Positions 39,442-49,851 of a stretch of 64,000 nt of DNA are shown piece by piece. Made by a program: the position numbers and the translations under genes. Position 1 is the first letter of the stretch; each line of letters starts with the position of its first letter. Source of the stretch: Aggregatibacter aphrophilus ATCC 33389 (GTDB lineage Bacteria > Pseudomonadota > Gammaproteobacteria > Enterobacterales > Pasteurellaceae); NCBI RefSeq assembly GCF_900636915.1, contig NZ_LR134327.1, positions 744,001 through 808,000 on the forward strand, given 5' to 3'. The notes under the pieces are model-generated. The model was not told the DNA's origin and ran no database searches. It saw nothing but the letters and a program-made list of their open reading frames with translations.

Positions 39442-40266
39442 TCAATATCCTTCTTCCTGTAAATTTGGCAGGAAAGTCTTGTGCTGAATGCGTTTGACAC
39501 GGGTTTCGATGCGCCCGTCGGCGTACAGTTCAATTTCACGCCAACCGGGTTGAACGGTGTCTAAGGCAAACGTATTGCTGTCCGGTTTAAACTGAATGCC
39601 CGTTGAAGGGGTTGCCATCACTTTGTAGCCGTGCCATTCGCCATCCACTTGTTGATGGATATGACCGTGTAAAATCCCTTTGACATTGGAAAATGGCGCC
39701 AATATATAGGCCAATTCATGGGCGTTACGTAAATTATGCTGATCCAACCAAGCGGAATGGGTGGATAAAATGTGATGGTGCAACACCACTAAAGAATAAC
39801 GTTGTGGATATTCTTTTAATTTTGCCAACAACCAATCCAGTTGATATTCACCAAGTTGACCATGGGGCACACCGGAAATTTGGCTATCCAGCAATAATAT
39901 TTGCCAACGATCACCCAGTAAAATATGCTTTTTCGCGCTAATGTTATCTTTTGTCAGTAAATCAAACATTTTCGGCTGAAAATCATGGTTTCCCGGAATC
40001 CAAAATACCATTTTTTCCAACGCCTTGACGCCTTCGCAAAAATGCAAATAGCCTTCGTCACTACTGTCCTGCACTAAATCGCCCGTAGCCAGCACAAGAT
40101 CATAAGCATATTGCTGTTGTTGAATTTCAGTCAGAACCTGAGAAAAACTCGCTTGAGTATTGATGCCCAACAATTCACCGTTGGTGTCTTTAAATAGATG
40201 AGGATCCGTAATTTGAACGATACGGAACACCTCTTGTTGGGTGTTATATTGATAGGTATTTAACAA
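39442..40266 (-). CDS. cpdA: 3',5'-cyclic AMP phosphodiesterase
   Basis: This 274-aa CpdA hydrolyses cAMP to AMP in the cytoplasm and so tunes CRP-dependent genes, which include competence genes in this group. The calcineurin-like metallophosphatase motifs are in order: ITDPHLF (about 18), ATGDLVQDSS (about 60), IPGNHDF (about 94), VLHHHILSTHS (about 160) and LHGHIHQQVDG (about 200). It follows nudF by 55 bp on the same strand; nudF-cpdA is the usual order. Confidence 0.94.
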   Translation of the reverse strand: MLNTYQYNTQQEVFRIVQITDPHLFKDTNGELLGINTQASFSQVLTEIQQQQYAYDLVLATGDLVQDSSDEGYLHFCEGVKALEKMVFWIPGNHDFQPKMFDLLTKDNISAKKHILLGDRWQILLLDSQISGVPHGQLGEYQLDWLLAKLKEYPQRYSLVVLHHHILSTHSAWLDQHNLRNAHELAYILAPFSNVKGILHGHIHQQVDGEWHGYKVMATPSTGIQFKPDSNTFALDTVQPGWREIELYADGRIETRVKRIQHKTFLPNLQEEGY

Positions 40267-40321
40267 AGTAAACTCCTACTTCCTAATATTAAACTTAGTC
40301 TAAATTACCTATGTCGCCTGT

Positions 40322-40945
40322 TTACAACCACTGCGCTTTTAATTTTAGGTAATTTAACTCCAGCCATTGTAATCCCATTACTGCAACGCCATTATCAATC
40401 TTACCTTCGCAAAGCCATTGATACGCGGTTTCCCGACTTACGACATGAACTCGAATATCTTCATTTTCTTCAGCTAAACCATGCAAACCACCCACTTGGG
40501 AGCTGTCCACTTTACCGACAAACAGGTGAATGCGCTCAAGTACGCCTCCCGGACTATCCCAAACGCTTAAACAATGTTGCATATTGGTGATTTTCGCACC
40601 GGCTTCTTCTTCACTTTCTCTTAACGCAACAGATTCCGGTGTTTCGCCTTCTTCTACCATACCGGCGATCAATTCCAGTAACCATGGTGATTGCTTCAAT
40701 GTCGGATCATAAGCGCCGATACGTACCTGCTCCACCAATACCACATTATCCAATACCGGATCATAAGCAACCACGGCAGATGCTGCACCTTTGATTAACA
40801 GCTCACGGGTGACCACACCACTCCAACTGCCGGCAAAAAGTTTATGCTTGAATTGCACCTTATTTAGCTTAAAAAAACCGCGATAAACCGTTTCATCCTT
40901 TACAATCTCAATATCTTGTTGAGTAAACTGTTGAAACTGATACAT
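40322..40945 (-). CDS. nudF: ADP-ribose pyrophosphatase, Nudix family
   Basis: This 207-aa NudF splits ADP-ribose into AMP and ribose 5-phosphate. The Nudix box is complete: GMVEEGETPESVALRESEEE followed by AG, near 92-113. The substrate region after it (WDSPGGVLERIHLFVG) fits ADP-ribose enzymes. I start at MYQFQQFTQQ because GGAGAT lies 8 nt upstream; a start four codons earlier would overlap that site. Confidence 0.92.
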   Translation of the reverse strand: MYQFQQFTQQDIEIVKDETVYRGFFKLNKVQFKHKLFAGSWSGVVTRELLIKGAASAVVAYDPVLDNVVLVEQVRIGAYDPTLKQSPWLLELIAGMVEEGETPESVALRESEEEAGAKITNMQHCLSVWDSPGGVLERIHLFVGKVDSSQVGGLHGLAEENEDIRVHVVSRETAYQWLCEGKIDNGVAVMGLQWLELNYLKLKAQWL

Positions 40946-40957
40946 CTTTATCTCCAT

Positions 40958-41237
40958 AAATAATAGCTGGCGATTAGGATACTTTCATTCACGCCAAAAA
41001 AAAATGTAATTCTTTGTAAAATTTCCGGATTTTTGAAGTAGGTCACAAAAGTGCACCAAAGAACGGGGTGTCTCATGAAAATATTGCAATGAAAATGGTC
41101 AGAATGACAAAGAAGTAAAGAGATGCCTATGGAAGAGTGAATGCTACTGCTCGTTTTCAGGCTGGGATTATTTTTTTATCTCGTTTGCCGATTATTCCCA
41201 GCCCAGGGCCACGCAAACCTGAAATGCAAAATTAACA
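40958..41237. other. Gene-free gap with an inverted repeat
   Basis: No ORF is convincing. A GGCTGGGA (41160-41167) and TCCCAGCC (41196-41203) pair encloses a T-rich segment and lies just past the M15 peptidase stop on the minus strand. It could be a weak terminator or part of a structured RNA. No uptake signal of full match is seen here. Confidence 0.45.
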
Positions 41238-41918
41238 CTAAATAAAAAACTGCTTAAAAATGCTCACCAAATGCGCCGTTAACACGCTTTTTCCCGCAAT
41301 CTCTTCCTTTTCCCACGCCTTCAACAACACCTCCGGCGTAAATGCTTTTACCGCTTGTTCAGCCAACGGAATATAGCTGATATGCCAAGGCTCCCGCCCA
41401 ATTTTTTTACCTTCGGGTTGGTGCATAAACGGCAATGCGAAATCAAAGTGCGGTAGGTTTTCAATGAGAAACTCACTCAGTTCAAAGAAATAACCGCCTT
41501 TTTCATATTCCCAAGGCTCAAGTTGTAAGGATTGACCTTGAGGCAATAAATCGGGATCGAAAATGTCAACTTCCGTGCCCCAATGATGGCGGCTACCTCC
41601 CGGTAGCGCCGACCAACGTAAAATAGCTTGCGCTTTTTGCCAATCGTCCAATTGGGTCAAATCTAACGCATTGCCTGCATCATCGTGCACTTTGCGTTCA
41701 CCGTTAAATTTGCCGTTCCAAATAAGTTGTTGGCGCACAAAATCACGAAAGCTGCTGGCGGGTTGTAAATTAAAGCCATTTTTGACCGCACTTTGTTGCA
41801 GCCCTTGAAAGGCTTTCATTGCCTGCGCCTGCAAAAAATGATGAGGAGAATGAGGTGTCGGCAAATTCACCAAATGTTCCCGAGATTTGCCGGTCAACAT
41901 GTCAGGGGTTAATTTCAT
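41238..41918 (-). CDS. M15 family D-alanyl-D-alanine carboxypeptidase (VanY-like)
   Basis: This 226-aa protein belongs to the M15B zinc peptidases, which trim D-Ala from peptidoglycan stem peptides. SRHHWGTEVDIFDPDLL near 132-148 holds the first His and the Asp ligands, and REPWHISYIPL near 186-196 holds the catalytic Glu and the last His. ASSFRDFVRQQLIWNGKF near 57-74 is the conserved helix. No signal peptide is seen, so its place is uncertain: it may act on recycled muropeptides in the cytoplasm. Its end of translation abuts dapE: the start codon lies 1 bp after the dapE stop, so the two are likely coupled. Confidence 0.87.
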   Translation of the reverse strand: MKLTPDMLTGKSREHLVNLPTPHSPHHFLQAQAMKAFQGLQQSAVKNGFNLQPASSFRDFVRQQLIWNGKFNGERKVHDDAGNALDLTQLDDWQKAQAILRWSALPGGSRHHWGTEVDIFDPDLLPQGQSLQLEPWEYEKGGYFFELSEFLIENLPHFDFALPFMHQPEGKKIGREPWHISYIPLAEQAVKAFTPEVLLKAWEKEEIAGKSVLTAHLVSIFKQFFI

Positions 41919-41919
41919 C

Positions 41920-43053
41920 TTATTTATCCAATAAATTGACTAACATTTGATGATAAATCTGACCGCACTTGGCGAGATCATCTACACTCACACATTCATT
42001 CACTTTATGTATCGTCGCGTTAAGCGGCCCAAATTCCACCACTTCAGCTCCCATTAGCGCAATAAAACGACCGTCAGAGGTGCCGCCACCGGTTTCCGCT
42101 TGTGGCGTAATACCTGTGGTTTGCTCAATAGCATCGGTCAACGCATCTAATAATTTGCCTGGCTTGGTTAAAAACGGTTTACCGGAAAGATTCCACTCAA
42201 TGCGGTATTTCAATCCATGTTTTTCTAGCATTTCAGCGACTTTCTGTTTGATGATTTCATCGGTGACTTCCGTGCAATAACGCAAATTAAATTGCACGTA
42301 AAGCTCACCCGGAATCACGTTATTACTGCCCGTACCGGCATGAATATTGGCGATTTGCAAACTGGTCGGCGGGAAAAATTCATTGCCGTTGTCCCACTGA
42401 TAAGTTGTCAGCTCTTGTAGGAATGGCGCCGCTTTATGAATAGGATTTTCCGCCAAATGTGGATATGCCACATGGCCTTGAACGCCTTGAATATAGAGGT
42501 TGCCTGTAATCGAACCGCGACGACCATTTTTGACCACATCGCCTAAGTTTTTCGAACTGGACGGCTCGCCTACCATGCAATACGTGATTTTCTCACCGCG
42601 CGCCATTAAGGTTTCCACCACACGTACCGTACCGTCTTTCGCCGCTGCTTCCTCATCGGAGGTAATTAATAAGGCAATCGTACCCGCGTGATTTGGATTG
42701 GCTTTCACATACGCTTCCGCCGCCACAATCATCGCTGCCAATGAGCCTTTCATATCGGCAGCACCACGTCCGTAAAGCATCCCATCCATAATCTCGGCAG
42801 AAAACGGCGGATACGTCCATTGGCTTTCATCCCCCGTGGGCACCACATCCGTATGCCCGGCAAAAGCAATCACGGGCTCCCCTGAACCATGCTTCGCCCA
42901 CAAGTTTAAGGTGTCGTTAAAGGGCATCCATTCAATTTGAAAGCCTAATTTTTCCAAACGTTCGGCAATGTGTTGTTGACAGCCTTCATCATTCGGGCTG
43001 ATGGAAGGACGGCGGATAAGCGATTGAGATAATTGGATGATATGTTGTTTCAT
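41920..43053 (-). CDS. dapE: Succinyl-diaminopimelate desuccinylase
   Basis: This 377-aa M20 metallopeptidase removes succinate from N-succinyl-LL-diaminopimelate in the lysine and meso-DAP pathway, feeding peptidoglycan synthesis. [17 protein letters not shown] near 64-80 holds the first zinc His and [16 protein letters not shown] near 94-109 holds the bridging Asp. [14 protein letters not shown] near 130-143 holds the catalytic Glu pair. The length matches the family. It is followed at once by the M15 peptidase gene. Confidence 0.95.
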   Translation of the reverse strand: MKQHIIQLSQSLIRRPSISPNDEGCQQHIAERLEKLGFQIEWMPFNDTLNLWAKHGSGEPVIAFAGHTDVVPTGDESQWTYPPFSAEIMDGMLYGRGAADMKGSLAAMIVAAEAYVKANPNHAGTIALLITSDEEAAAKDGTVRVVETLMARGEKITYCMVGEPSSSKNLGDVVKNGRRGSITGNLYIQGVQGHVAYPHLAENPIHKAAPFLQELTTYQWDNGNEFFPPTSLQIANIHAGTGSNNVIPGELYVQFNLRYCTEVTDEIIKQKVAEMLEKHGLKYRIEWNLSGKPFLTKPGKLLDALTDAIEQTTGITPQAETGGGTSDGRFIALMGAEVVEFGPLNATIHKVNECVSVDDLAKCGQIYHQMLVNLLDK

Positions 43054-43133
43054 AGCATTGAGGAAATTGGCAAAATAAGTAAAAGTGCGGTGTAATTTAA
43101 CAAAATTTCTTTTTTATTTAAATCTTATTGAAC

Positions 43134-43163
43134 AAAAAATGGATAGCTTGGCTATCCATTTTG
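43134..43163 (-). terminator. Terminator after the TonB receptor
   Basis: AATGGATAGC, loop TTG, GCTATCCATT is a perfect 10-bp stem; on the minus strand it continues TTTTTTG. Confidence 0.8.
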
Positions 43164-43177
43164 TTATTTTTGCAACA

Positions 43178-45139
43178 TCAAAATTGCACTTGTAGCCGCA
43201 TCCAATATTGACGGCCCGGTTCATTCACCCGTGTGGTTTGTACTCCGGCAGAAGGATCGGCGCCTTTGCTGACGAATTCGGCATAGGATTTATCAAAGAG
43301 ATTATTAATACCGCCCTGTAAAGTCACATATTTGTTAATCTTCCATCCTGCGTTTAAAGACAATGTGCCAAATCCCGCTGATGGACTAATGTCTTGCCCG
43401 ACAATATTACCTTGCCCTTCGGCATAACGTTTTTGGGCGGAAACCAAACGCCATAAAAGACCTGCGCTCAAGGTGTCGTTATCCCAAGTTAATGAGTTTT
43501 TCCATTCTAACGGAGGAGTTTGAGCCAGCGGGCGATCATCGGTACGGTTTTTACCGTAGGTGTAAGCTAGGCTACTACCAATTTCCCAGTGTTCGGCAAA
43601 TTTCCATTTACCTTCAACCTCACCGCCTAAACGGGTCGCTTTCACATTTCGGGCTGTCACATTGTTATTTATGCGTTCTAACATAATAAAATTATGTACA
43701 TCACTGCCAAAAAGCGAGACGGAAAGATCAAAAGCATCATTTTTCCAAATCAGTCCCGTATCAATTTGACGGTTCTGTTCTTTATTCAACACTTGGCTTA
43801 CACGACGCTCCCAATAATCCGGCGCACGCTCGGCAACACCAAGACCGGCATAATATTTAATGCCATTGATTTCTTCTTCCCAACGGAAGAAACCCGCGTG
43901 TAAATCATAGGTGCGTTTTTTATTCGGATGATTTGCCATTAAGGTGTCGTATTCCGCCTTCACTTCATCATAACGATAACCTGCTATGAACTTACGGCTA
44001 TCATTAACCGTCCATGCCCCTTCTGCAAATCCGCCCCATTGGGTAAAGTTTTGTTACGGCTGATAAGGTTTATGCGTATAGCCTTCACCGCGAATTTCCA
44101 TGCGAGCAAGGTGTTTGTCACGCATATAATCAATTCCGGTCTGCAAATTAATATCCGGCCAATCAAAGGTCGCTTTTAAGTGTCCGGTATTTGTTTCACG
44201 TTTTGGATTCATTGCTTTTTTGACTTGGCTTCCCATCATGCGCAAATAACGCAGGCTGTAAGTATCCATCACATGATCGATCTTGCTTTGACCGTAGCGC
44301 AACTCAAGCTCGCTAAACCATGGCGCAATATTACGTTGCACAAAACGAACATTCCATGCATCGCGGTCAAATTTGCTACCGTCCATCATACGATCCGCAT
44401 AAGCCGCTTCACCACGGCTACGCTCATAGGTTCCTGTCAGCAATGTATTTTCTGTCGGAGTAAGGCCAAGTTGTAACATTTGGTTACGGCGTTCAAAAGA
44501 AGAATGAATGCGATTACCGTCGCCATCTTTGTAATTGCCTGCTTCATTATGTGACACACTGGTACGTAAATAACCATATTTGCCACCGGCCATCGCATCA
44601 AAATAAGCATTACGACGTTTATTCCCACCAAGGGTTACGCTGCCGTTTAAATAAGTGTTTTGCGTATCAAATTCAGGTTCTTTCCGCACAAAACGCACCG
44701 CGCCTGCAACCAACCCCGTCCCTTGTGTCACCGTTTGCGGTCCTTTGGTCACCACTACTTCATCATAAGCCGATGGGAAAATATACGCCGTTGGCGGATC
44801 CATTCGGTTACTACAACCGCCGTGAATAAATTGGTCATCTGCCTGAATACTCAAACGGGAGCCACCCAATCCCCTAAATAAGGGATCACCGGAACTCCCG
44901 CCTTTACGAATCACACTCATATTTGCAACGGATTGCAATAAATCCGCACCATCACCTGCCGGCAAAGGTTGAAGCGTCGTTTTAGGGTTAAGTTTTACCG
45001 TATTCGCACTCTTTTGTGACACACCGGTCACAACAATCGGGTCAAGTGAGGTGGTAGATTGAGGCTCCTCCGCAAAAGCATTGGATAAAAAGAACGGAAG
45101 AGGAAGGAGGGCCAAATAAGATTTGTTATTCATAAGCAA
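43178..45139 (-). pseudogene. TonB-dependent copper-type receptor (OprC-like), interrupted by a stop codon
   Basis: The full reading is 653 codons, one frame, with a single TAA at 44054-44056. Before it come a signal peptide (MNNKSYLALLPLPFFLSNAFA), a TonB-box-like LDPIVVTG near 33-40 and the plug. The plug has FRGLGGSRLSIQADDQFIHG, then CSNRMDPPTAYIFPSAYDEV, the hallmark of the copper receptor branch. Its CxxxM spacing (C109, M113) fits the copper ligands described for Pseudomonas OprC. After the stop the frame carries QNFTQWGGFAEGAW and the rest of the barrel, ending in the usual aromatic QVQF-type end. A CAA to TAA change would explain it. The rest of the frame is intact, so the change looks recent; read-through or a sequencing error are possible. 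Confidence 0.85.
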
Positions 45140-45431
45140 TCCTTTGTTTCTTTAATTAACGGGAATGGATTACAAAATCCAAGCATATTAAATATTCCAA
45201 ACAACTAAGCTACATGAAACATTTATCACATCAATAATGGATGTCTGTAACAATACAGTAACAAATCTTATTCCCATTAATGGCAAAAAGCAAGGCGCGA
45301 AAATGCCTGCAAAAATGACCGCACTTTCGCCAAGTAAATCACCACAATACAAAAGCAAGCGACAATGCCGAAATCAAAACAATAATAACGAAGGCTATAA
45401 ATGGGTCAAAATAGACTTTTTCCGATTCATA
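45140..45431. other. Intergenic region upstream of the TonB receptor
   Basis: The gap holds an uptake signal (about 45320) and presumably the receptor promoter. I looked for a Fur-box or copper-regulator-like inverted repeat and saw none. No ORF is convincing. Confidence 0.45.
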
Positions 45432-45776
45432 TTATTTAAACGCGGCTTCATACTCTTTTGCATCAAAACCAATTAACGTTTTGCCGTCCTGCAAAATAAT
45501 CGGGCGTTTAATCAGTGTAGGATTCTCGGCAAGCACAGAAAGTGCGGTGGATTTTGACAACGTTTTTTTCACGTCCTCGTGGAGATTGCGCCAAGTCGTG
45601 CTACGTTTATTGACCAAGTTTTCCCAACCGAATTGCGCTTCCGCTTGCTGTAAAAAAGCATTATCTAAACCGTCCACTCGATAATCATGGAGTTTATGTT
45701 CGATGTTGTGATCCGCAAGCCATTTCAACGCTTTCTTCACGGTGTCACAGTTTTTAATGCCGTAAACGGTAATCAT
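45432..45776 (-). CDS. ArsC family protein (YffB type)
   Basis: This 114-aa protein has an ArsC/Spx fold. The N-terminal ITVYGIKNCDTVKKALKWL holds a single Cys at residue 10, the position of the ArsC catalytic Cys. The motif RPIILQDGKTLIGFD near the C-terminus is also typical. Relatives (YffB) behave like glutathione-dependent thiol reductases, and arsenate reduction itself is doubtful. An uptake signal inside the gene encodes SKSTALSVL. In related genomes this gene often lies next to dapE; here the TonB receptor lies between them. Confidence 0.85.
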   Translation of the reverse strand: MITVYGIKNCDTVKKALKWLADHNIEHKLHDYRVDGLDNAFLQQAEAQFGWENLVNKRSTTWRNLHEDVKKTLSKSTALSVLAENPTLIKRPIILQDGKTLIGFDAKEYEAAFK

Positions 45777-45796
45777 ATTTTCACCTCAAAAAAATA

Positions 45797-45830
45797 AAAA
45801 ATCCTCAATCTTATTCAGACTGAGGATTTT
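45797..45830 (-). terminator. htpG: Terminator after htpG
   Basis: AAAATCCTCA and TGAGGATTTT form a 10-bp stem just past the htpG stop (minus strand). Confidence 0.75.
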
Positions 45831-45859
45831 AACCATTACATTAATCAATCACAAATAGA

Positions 45860-47743
45860 TTAACCCAATAACTTATTGATGCGCTTAATGAACGCCGCCG
45901 GATTTTCTAACGAACCGCGCTCTGCAAGCATGGCTTGCTCTAGCAACAATTCTACCCAATCAGCAAATTCCGCTTCATCGGCAATGTCAGCCACCTTTTT
46001 CACCAAGTGATGTTCCGGATTTAATTCAAATGTGTATTTCACTTCCGGTACGGGTTGACCTGCCGCAGCAAAAAGTTTTGCCATTTGCGTGGTCATTTGG
46101 TCATTACCGGTGGAAACTACTGCCGGTGTATCCGTTAAACGGTGAGTTAAGCGTACTTCTTTCACGCGTTCGCCCAGCAAGGTTTTTACGCGTTCAATAA
46201 AGCTATCAAAAGCTTTATCTTGTTCTTTTTGTACTTCGTTTTCTTCTTTATCCGCCAAATCACCTAAATCCAAACCCGCTTTCGTAATAGTTTGGAGCGC
46301 TTTGCCGTTAAACTCGGTTAAATAACTTAACATCCATTCGTCAATACGATCGGAAAGCAATAAGACTTCAATGCCTTTTTTATTGAACAATTCCAAGTGT
46401 GGGCTGTTTTTGGCCGCCACATAGCTGTCTGCCGTAATGTAATAAATGGCTTTTTGCCCTTCTTTCATGCGGGCAACATAGTCTTCTAATGACACAGTTT
46501 GTTCACTGCTGTCGTTGTGGGTAGAGGCAAAACGCAATAATTTCGCAATGGTTTCTTTATTGCCAAAATCTTCCGCTGGGCCTTCTTTTAGCACTAAACC
46601 AAATTCTTTCCAGAACTGCTGATATTTGTCGGCATCCTCTTTCGCCAATTTCTCTAACATTTGCAACGAACGTTTGGTTAACGCTTTACGTAACGCCGCC
46701 GTGGTTTTGTTGTCCTGCAAAATTTCACGGGACACATTTAACGGTAAGTCATTGCTGTCGATTAAACCACGCATAAAACGCAGATAATTCGGCATGAATT
46801 GCTCCGCATCATCCATAATAAACACGCGTTGTACATAGAGTTTCAAGCCGTGTTTGTGTTCACGGTTGAATAAATCCCAAGGCGCTTTCGACGGCACATA
46901 AAGCAAACTGGTGTACTCTTGGTTACCTTCCACTTTGTTGTGCGCCCACAATAACGGATCCGCAAAATCATGGCTTAAATGTTTATAAAATTCCTTATAT
47001 TCTTCATCGGAAATGTCGTTTTTAGAACGAGTCCAAAGGGCATCCGATTTATTGATTTTTTCCCATTTCTCACCGGTTTCTTTGCCTTCGTCATCATATT
47101 CTTTGGTGAGCATTTCTACCGGCAAACCGATATGATCAGAATATTTGCCGATAATGTCACGCAAGCGCCATTCGTTTAAGAATTCTTTTTCGTCCTCGCG
47201 TAAATGTAAAATAACGTCAGTACCACGGGATTTTTTCTCAATATCTGCCACGGAATACTCGCCTTCCCCGGCAGATTCCCAAAGCACGCCTTTATCAGTT
47301 GCCTCACCTGCCGCACGGGTTTTCACTGTCACTTTATCGGCAACGATAAACGCCGAATAGAAACCCACACCGAATTGACCGATAAGCTGACTGTCTTTCG
47401 CTTGATCTTGCCCAAGTGCGGTCAAAAATTCTTTTGTTCCGGATTTGGCAATTGTGCCCAAATGATCGATCACTTGTTCACGAGTCATCCCAATCCCGTT
47501 ATCGCTGATGGTAAGCGTGCCTTTATCCGCATCAAAACTAACACGCACGCGTAATTCGCCGTCACCTTCATATAAAGCCGGATTAGAAAGGGCGTTGAAA
47601 CGCAATTTATCCGCCGCATCGGAGGCATTTGAAATCAGCTCACGCAAGAAAATTTCTTTATTGGAATATAAAGAATGAATCATTAATTGGAGAAGTTGTT
47701 TGACTTCCGATTGGAAGCCACGGGTTTCTTGATTTGTACTCAT
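45860..47743 (-). CDS. htpG: Molecular chaperone HtpG (Hsp90)
   Basis: This 627-aa protein is bacterial Hsp90, an ATP-dependent chaperone dimer. ATP-site motifs of the GHKL fold are clear: [17 protein letters not shown] near 29-45, [12 protein letters not shown] near 79-90 and [17 protein letters not shown] near 125-141. The middle domain carries the [19 protein letters not shown] segment with the catalytic Arg. AGGAAG precedes the ATG. One uptake signal (about 47410) lies inside the gene. A sigma32-like -35 is seen upstream. Confidence 0.96.
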   Translation of the reverse strand: MSTNQETRGFQSEVKQLLQLMIHSLYSNKEIFLRELISNASDAADKLRFNALSNPALYEGDGELRVRVSFDADKGTLTISDNGIGMTREQVIDHLGTIAKSGTKEFLTALGQDQAKDSQLIGQFGVGFYSAFIVADKVTVKTRAAGEATDKGVLWESAGEGEYSVADIEKKSRGTDVILHLREDEKEFLNEWRLRDIIGKYSDHIGLPVEMLTKEYDDEGKETGEKWEKINKSDALWTRSKNDISDEEYKEFYKHLSHDFADPLLWAHNKVEGNQEYTSLLYVPSKAPWDLFNREHKHGLKLYVQRVFIMDDAEQFMPNYLRFMRGLIDSNDLPLNVSREILQDNKTTAALRKALTKRSLQMLEKLAKEDADKYQQFWKEFGLVLKEGPAEDFGNKETIAKLLRFASTHNDSSEQTVSLEDYVARMKEGQKAIYYITADSYVAAKNSPHLELFNKKGIEVLLLSDRIDEWMLSYLTEFNGKALQTITKAGLDLGDLADKEENEVQKEQDKAFDSFIERVKTLLGERVKEVRLTHRLTDTPAVVSTGNDQMTTQMAKLFAAAGQPVPEVKYTFELNPEHHLVKKVADIADEAEFADWVELLLEQAMLAERGSLENPAAFIKRINKLLG

Positions 47744-47783
47744 ATTCTTCCTACTTATGTTGAATAAATTGAAAACGTTATGG

Positions 47784-47812
47784 ATATAAGTGCGGAAGGT
47801 GAAATTTCAAGA
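47784..47812 (-). promoter_or_regulatory. Possible heat-shock promoter of htpG
   Basis: On the minus strand CTTGAAA matches the sigma32 -35 element. TATATC lies 16 bp after the TTGAAA core and would serve a sigma70 reading. A good sigma32 -10 (CCCCAT-type) is not evident, so the assignment is weak. Confidence 0.35.
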
Positions 47813-47977
47813 GTAGGAAAGAAGAAAAGTGCGGTGGTTTTTGACAACGTTTTTTTGTGGTGGCTATACCAATGCCCCTAAGGAATATATAAATGTGCCT
47901 ATAAATAATTTCGGGAATTTTTTTGTTCTTCATTTGTCTATAAACAGAATATTTACTCACTAACATAAGGAAACTTT

Positions 47978-48613
47978 ATGGACTTCAACAATCTATTTAA
48001 TCAAGTGGTCGATCTTGCGAAAAAATCCGCCGGTCGTTTAGAAACCAGAAATTCTACTGTGGATACGATTACTAAAGTCGGTGGCGGCGCAGCGCTCACC
48101 GGGATTTTATCTATGATCCTAGGCCGTTCCGGCGGTGCCAGTTTAACTAAATTAGGTTCTTTGGCAATTTTAGGTAATATGGCTTACCAGGCCTACCAAA
48201 ACTATCAAAAAAGCCAACAAACCGCCCAACCGGAAATTACCAAAAATGAATTTGATGTGTTAAATTCCGCCGATAATGGTGACGCAAGTGCGATTATTTT
48301 ACGCACAATGATTGCGGCAGCCGCTTCTGATGGTGAAATTAGCGAGGATGAAAAAGCATTAATTTTAAAAGAAAGTGGCGATTCTGAATTAACCCAATGG
48401 CTTGCTCAAGAAATAGAACATCCGATTAGTGTTGCCGAAATTGCAAAAACAGTTGGAAATGACACCGCACTTGCGGCAAACGTGTATTTGGCAGCCCGCT
48501 TAGTTTGCCAACAGTTGTCCCGCAAAGAAATCATTTTCTTATCGGAACTCGCCAAAGCCCTTGGCTTGGATGATCAGTTGGTGGAACAGTTGGAACAACA
48601 AGCCGGTTTCTAA
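47978..48613 (+). CDS. DUF533 membrane-associated protein (YebE-like, TerB fold)
   Basis: This 211-aa protein resembles E. coli YebE. A glycine-rich hydrophobic stretch (GGAALTGILSMILGRSGGASL, about 34-54) is followed by a second apolar segment (LGSLAILGNMAYQAYQNY). Then comes an all-helical TerB-like domain from about 95 (IILRTMIAAAASDGEISEDE), with acidic residues that may bind metal. Biochemical role is unknown; in enterobacteria the gene responds to envelope stress. AAGGAA precedes the ATG. It faces pheA across a terminator. Confidence 0.82.
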   Translation: MDFNNLFNQVVDLAKKSAGRLETRNSTVDTITKVGGGAALTGILSMILGRSGGASLTKLGSLAILGNMAYQAYQNYQKSQQTAQPEITKNEFDVLNSADNGDASAIILRTMIAAAASDGEISEDEKALILKESGDSELTQWLAQEIEHPISVAEIAKTVGNDTALAANVYLAARLVCQQLSRKEIIFLSELAKALGLDDQLVEQLEQQAGF

Positions 48614-48630
48614 TTTCTATAAAAAGAAAA

Positions 48631-48666
48631 AACGAGGCATTATCCATAGGGTAATGCCTCGTTTGT
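48631..48666. terminator. Bidirectional terminator between the DUF533 gene and pheA
   Basis: AACGAGGCATTA and TAATGCCTCGTT form a 12-bp stem around CCATAGGG-like loop sequence, flanked by A on the left and T on the right, between converging genes. Confidence 0.8.
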
Positions 48667-48677
48667 TTTGGCTTAAA

Positions 48678-49841
48678 TTATGCTGAAATTTTAGTTGGTT
48701 TCACAATTTCACTAGGATAACAACCTAAAATTTTCAGGTAGTTGCTGAATTGTTGTAACTCGTCCAACGCTGCCTGTGTATCAGGATGATGAATATTGGC
48801 TTCGATTTCCAAATAAAACATTTCTTCCCAAGGCTTGCCATAAATCGGACGTGACTCCAATTTTGTCATGTTGATATTGTGTTTTTTAAACACCAACAAC
48901 GCATCTACCAAGGATCCGGCCTGTTGCCCCGTACTCATTAACAACAGTGTTTTTGCATGAATTTGCGGAGAAACATTATGCGGTTCTTTCGCAATTACAA
49001 TAAAACGGGTGATATTGTTTTCTTGATTAGCAATATTACGTTTCAGCACTTTCAAACCATATAACTTGCCGCCATCTTCATTGCCCAATGCGGCAATATT
49101 CGGTTTATTCAACCCGGCAACCAATTGCATGGCGTGAGAACTACTTTCACAATATTCAATATGCACGCGTTCTAAACCATGAATAAATTGACTACATTGC
49201 TGTATCACTTGCGGATGACTATATAGCGTATCAATTTTACTTAAATCATCCTGATCATTCACCAAAACGCAGTGTTGAATAGGGTAAGCCAATTCGCCTA
49301 CTAGAAACAAATCGGTGTGCTGCAACAAGTCATAAACTTCGTTAATGGCACCGGATGTGGTGTTTTCCAACGGGAGAACACCATAATCGGCCTCGCCACT
49401 TTGCACTTTTGCAAAAACTTGTTCAAAACTGGCGCAGCTCATTTCCACCAATTCTTCTTGGTAACGGGTGGCATAATTACGCGCGGCCAAATGAGAATAA
49501 GAGCCGCGCTTGCCTAAAAATGCAATATGAATATTCTGTTCACGCTGTTCATTCAGTTTTTTCTGCAAATAAACTTGTTGCGTCAACACAGAATCTTCAA
49601 TGATTTTTTGGAAAATTGACGTAATGTATTGCGGTTCAAGTTGATAATTCTCATTTTGGGCAAATTGCACCAACTCTTGTAACAGCTGTTCTTCACGCAC
49701 AGCATCACGCAACGGCTTCTGTGTAATTTCTTTACTACGCACCACATCAAACGCTAGGCGATGACGTTCGGAAAGCAGCTTCAACAAACTGCGATCAATT
49801 TGGGTAATTTGCTGTCGAATTTCACTTAAATCCAATGACAT
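48678..49841 (-). CDS. pheA: Chorismate mutase / prephenate dehydratase
   Basis: This 387-aa bifunctional enzyme makes phenylpyruvate for phenylalanine. The AroQ chorismate mutase is at 1 to about 95 ([26 protein letters not shown]). Prephenate dehydratase follows from about 105 ([17 protein letters not shown]) with [17 protein letters not shown] near 177. The C-terminal ACT domain has [10 protein letters not shown] and [17 protein letters not shown], the motifs that bind Phe for feedback inhibition; the usual GALV reads GSLV here. A small frameshifted secreted ORF ends 10 bp before the ATG. Confidence 0.95.
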   Translation of the reverse strand: MSLDLSEIRQQITQIDRSLLKLLSERHRLAFDVVRSKEITQKPLRDAVREEQLLQELVQFAQNENYQLEPQYITSIFQKIIEDSVLTQQVYLQKKLNEQREQNIHIAFLGKRGSYSHLAARNYATRYQEELVEMSCASFEQVFAKVQSGEADYGVLPLENTTSGAINEVYDLLQHTDLFLVGELAYPIQHCVLVNDQDDLSKIDTLYSHPQVIQQCSQFIHGLERVHIEYCESSSHAMQLVAGLNKPNIAALGNEDGGKLYGLKVLKRNIANQENNITRFIVIAKEPHNVSPQIHAKTLLLMSTGQQAGSLVDALLVFKKHNINMTKLESRPIYGKPWEEMFYLEIEANIHHPDTQAALDELQQFSNYLKILGCYPSEIVKPTKISA

Positions 49842-49851
49842 AACTTTTCCT

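Noticed and set aside
40990-41237. GcvB or 6S RNA in the gap near the M15 peptidase
   Set aside because: I compared remembered sequence features and found no matching stems or seed regions.
45140-45240. Copper- or iron-responsive operator for the TonB receptor
   Set aside because: I found no convincing inverted repeat.
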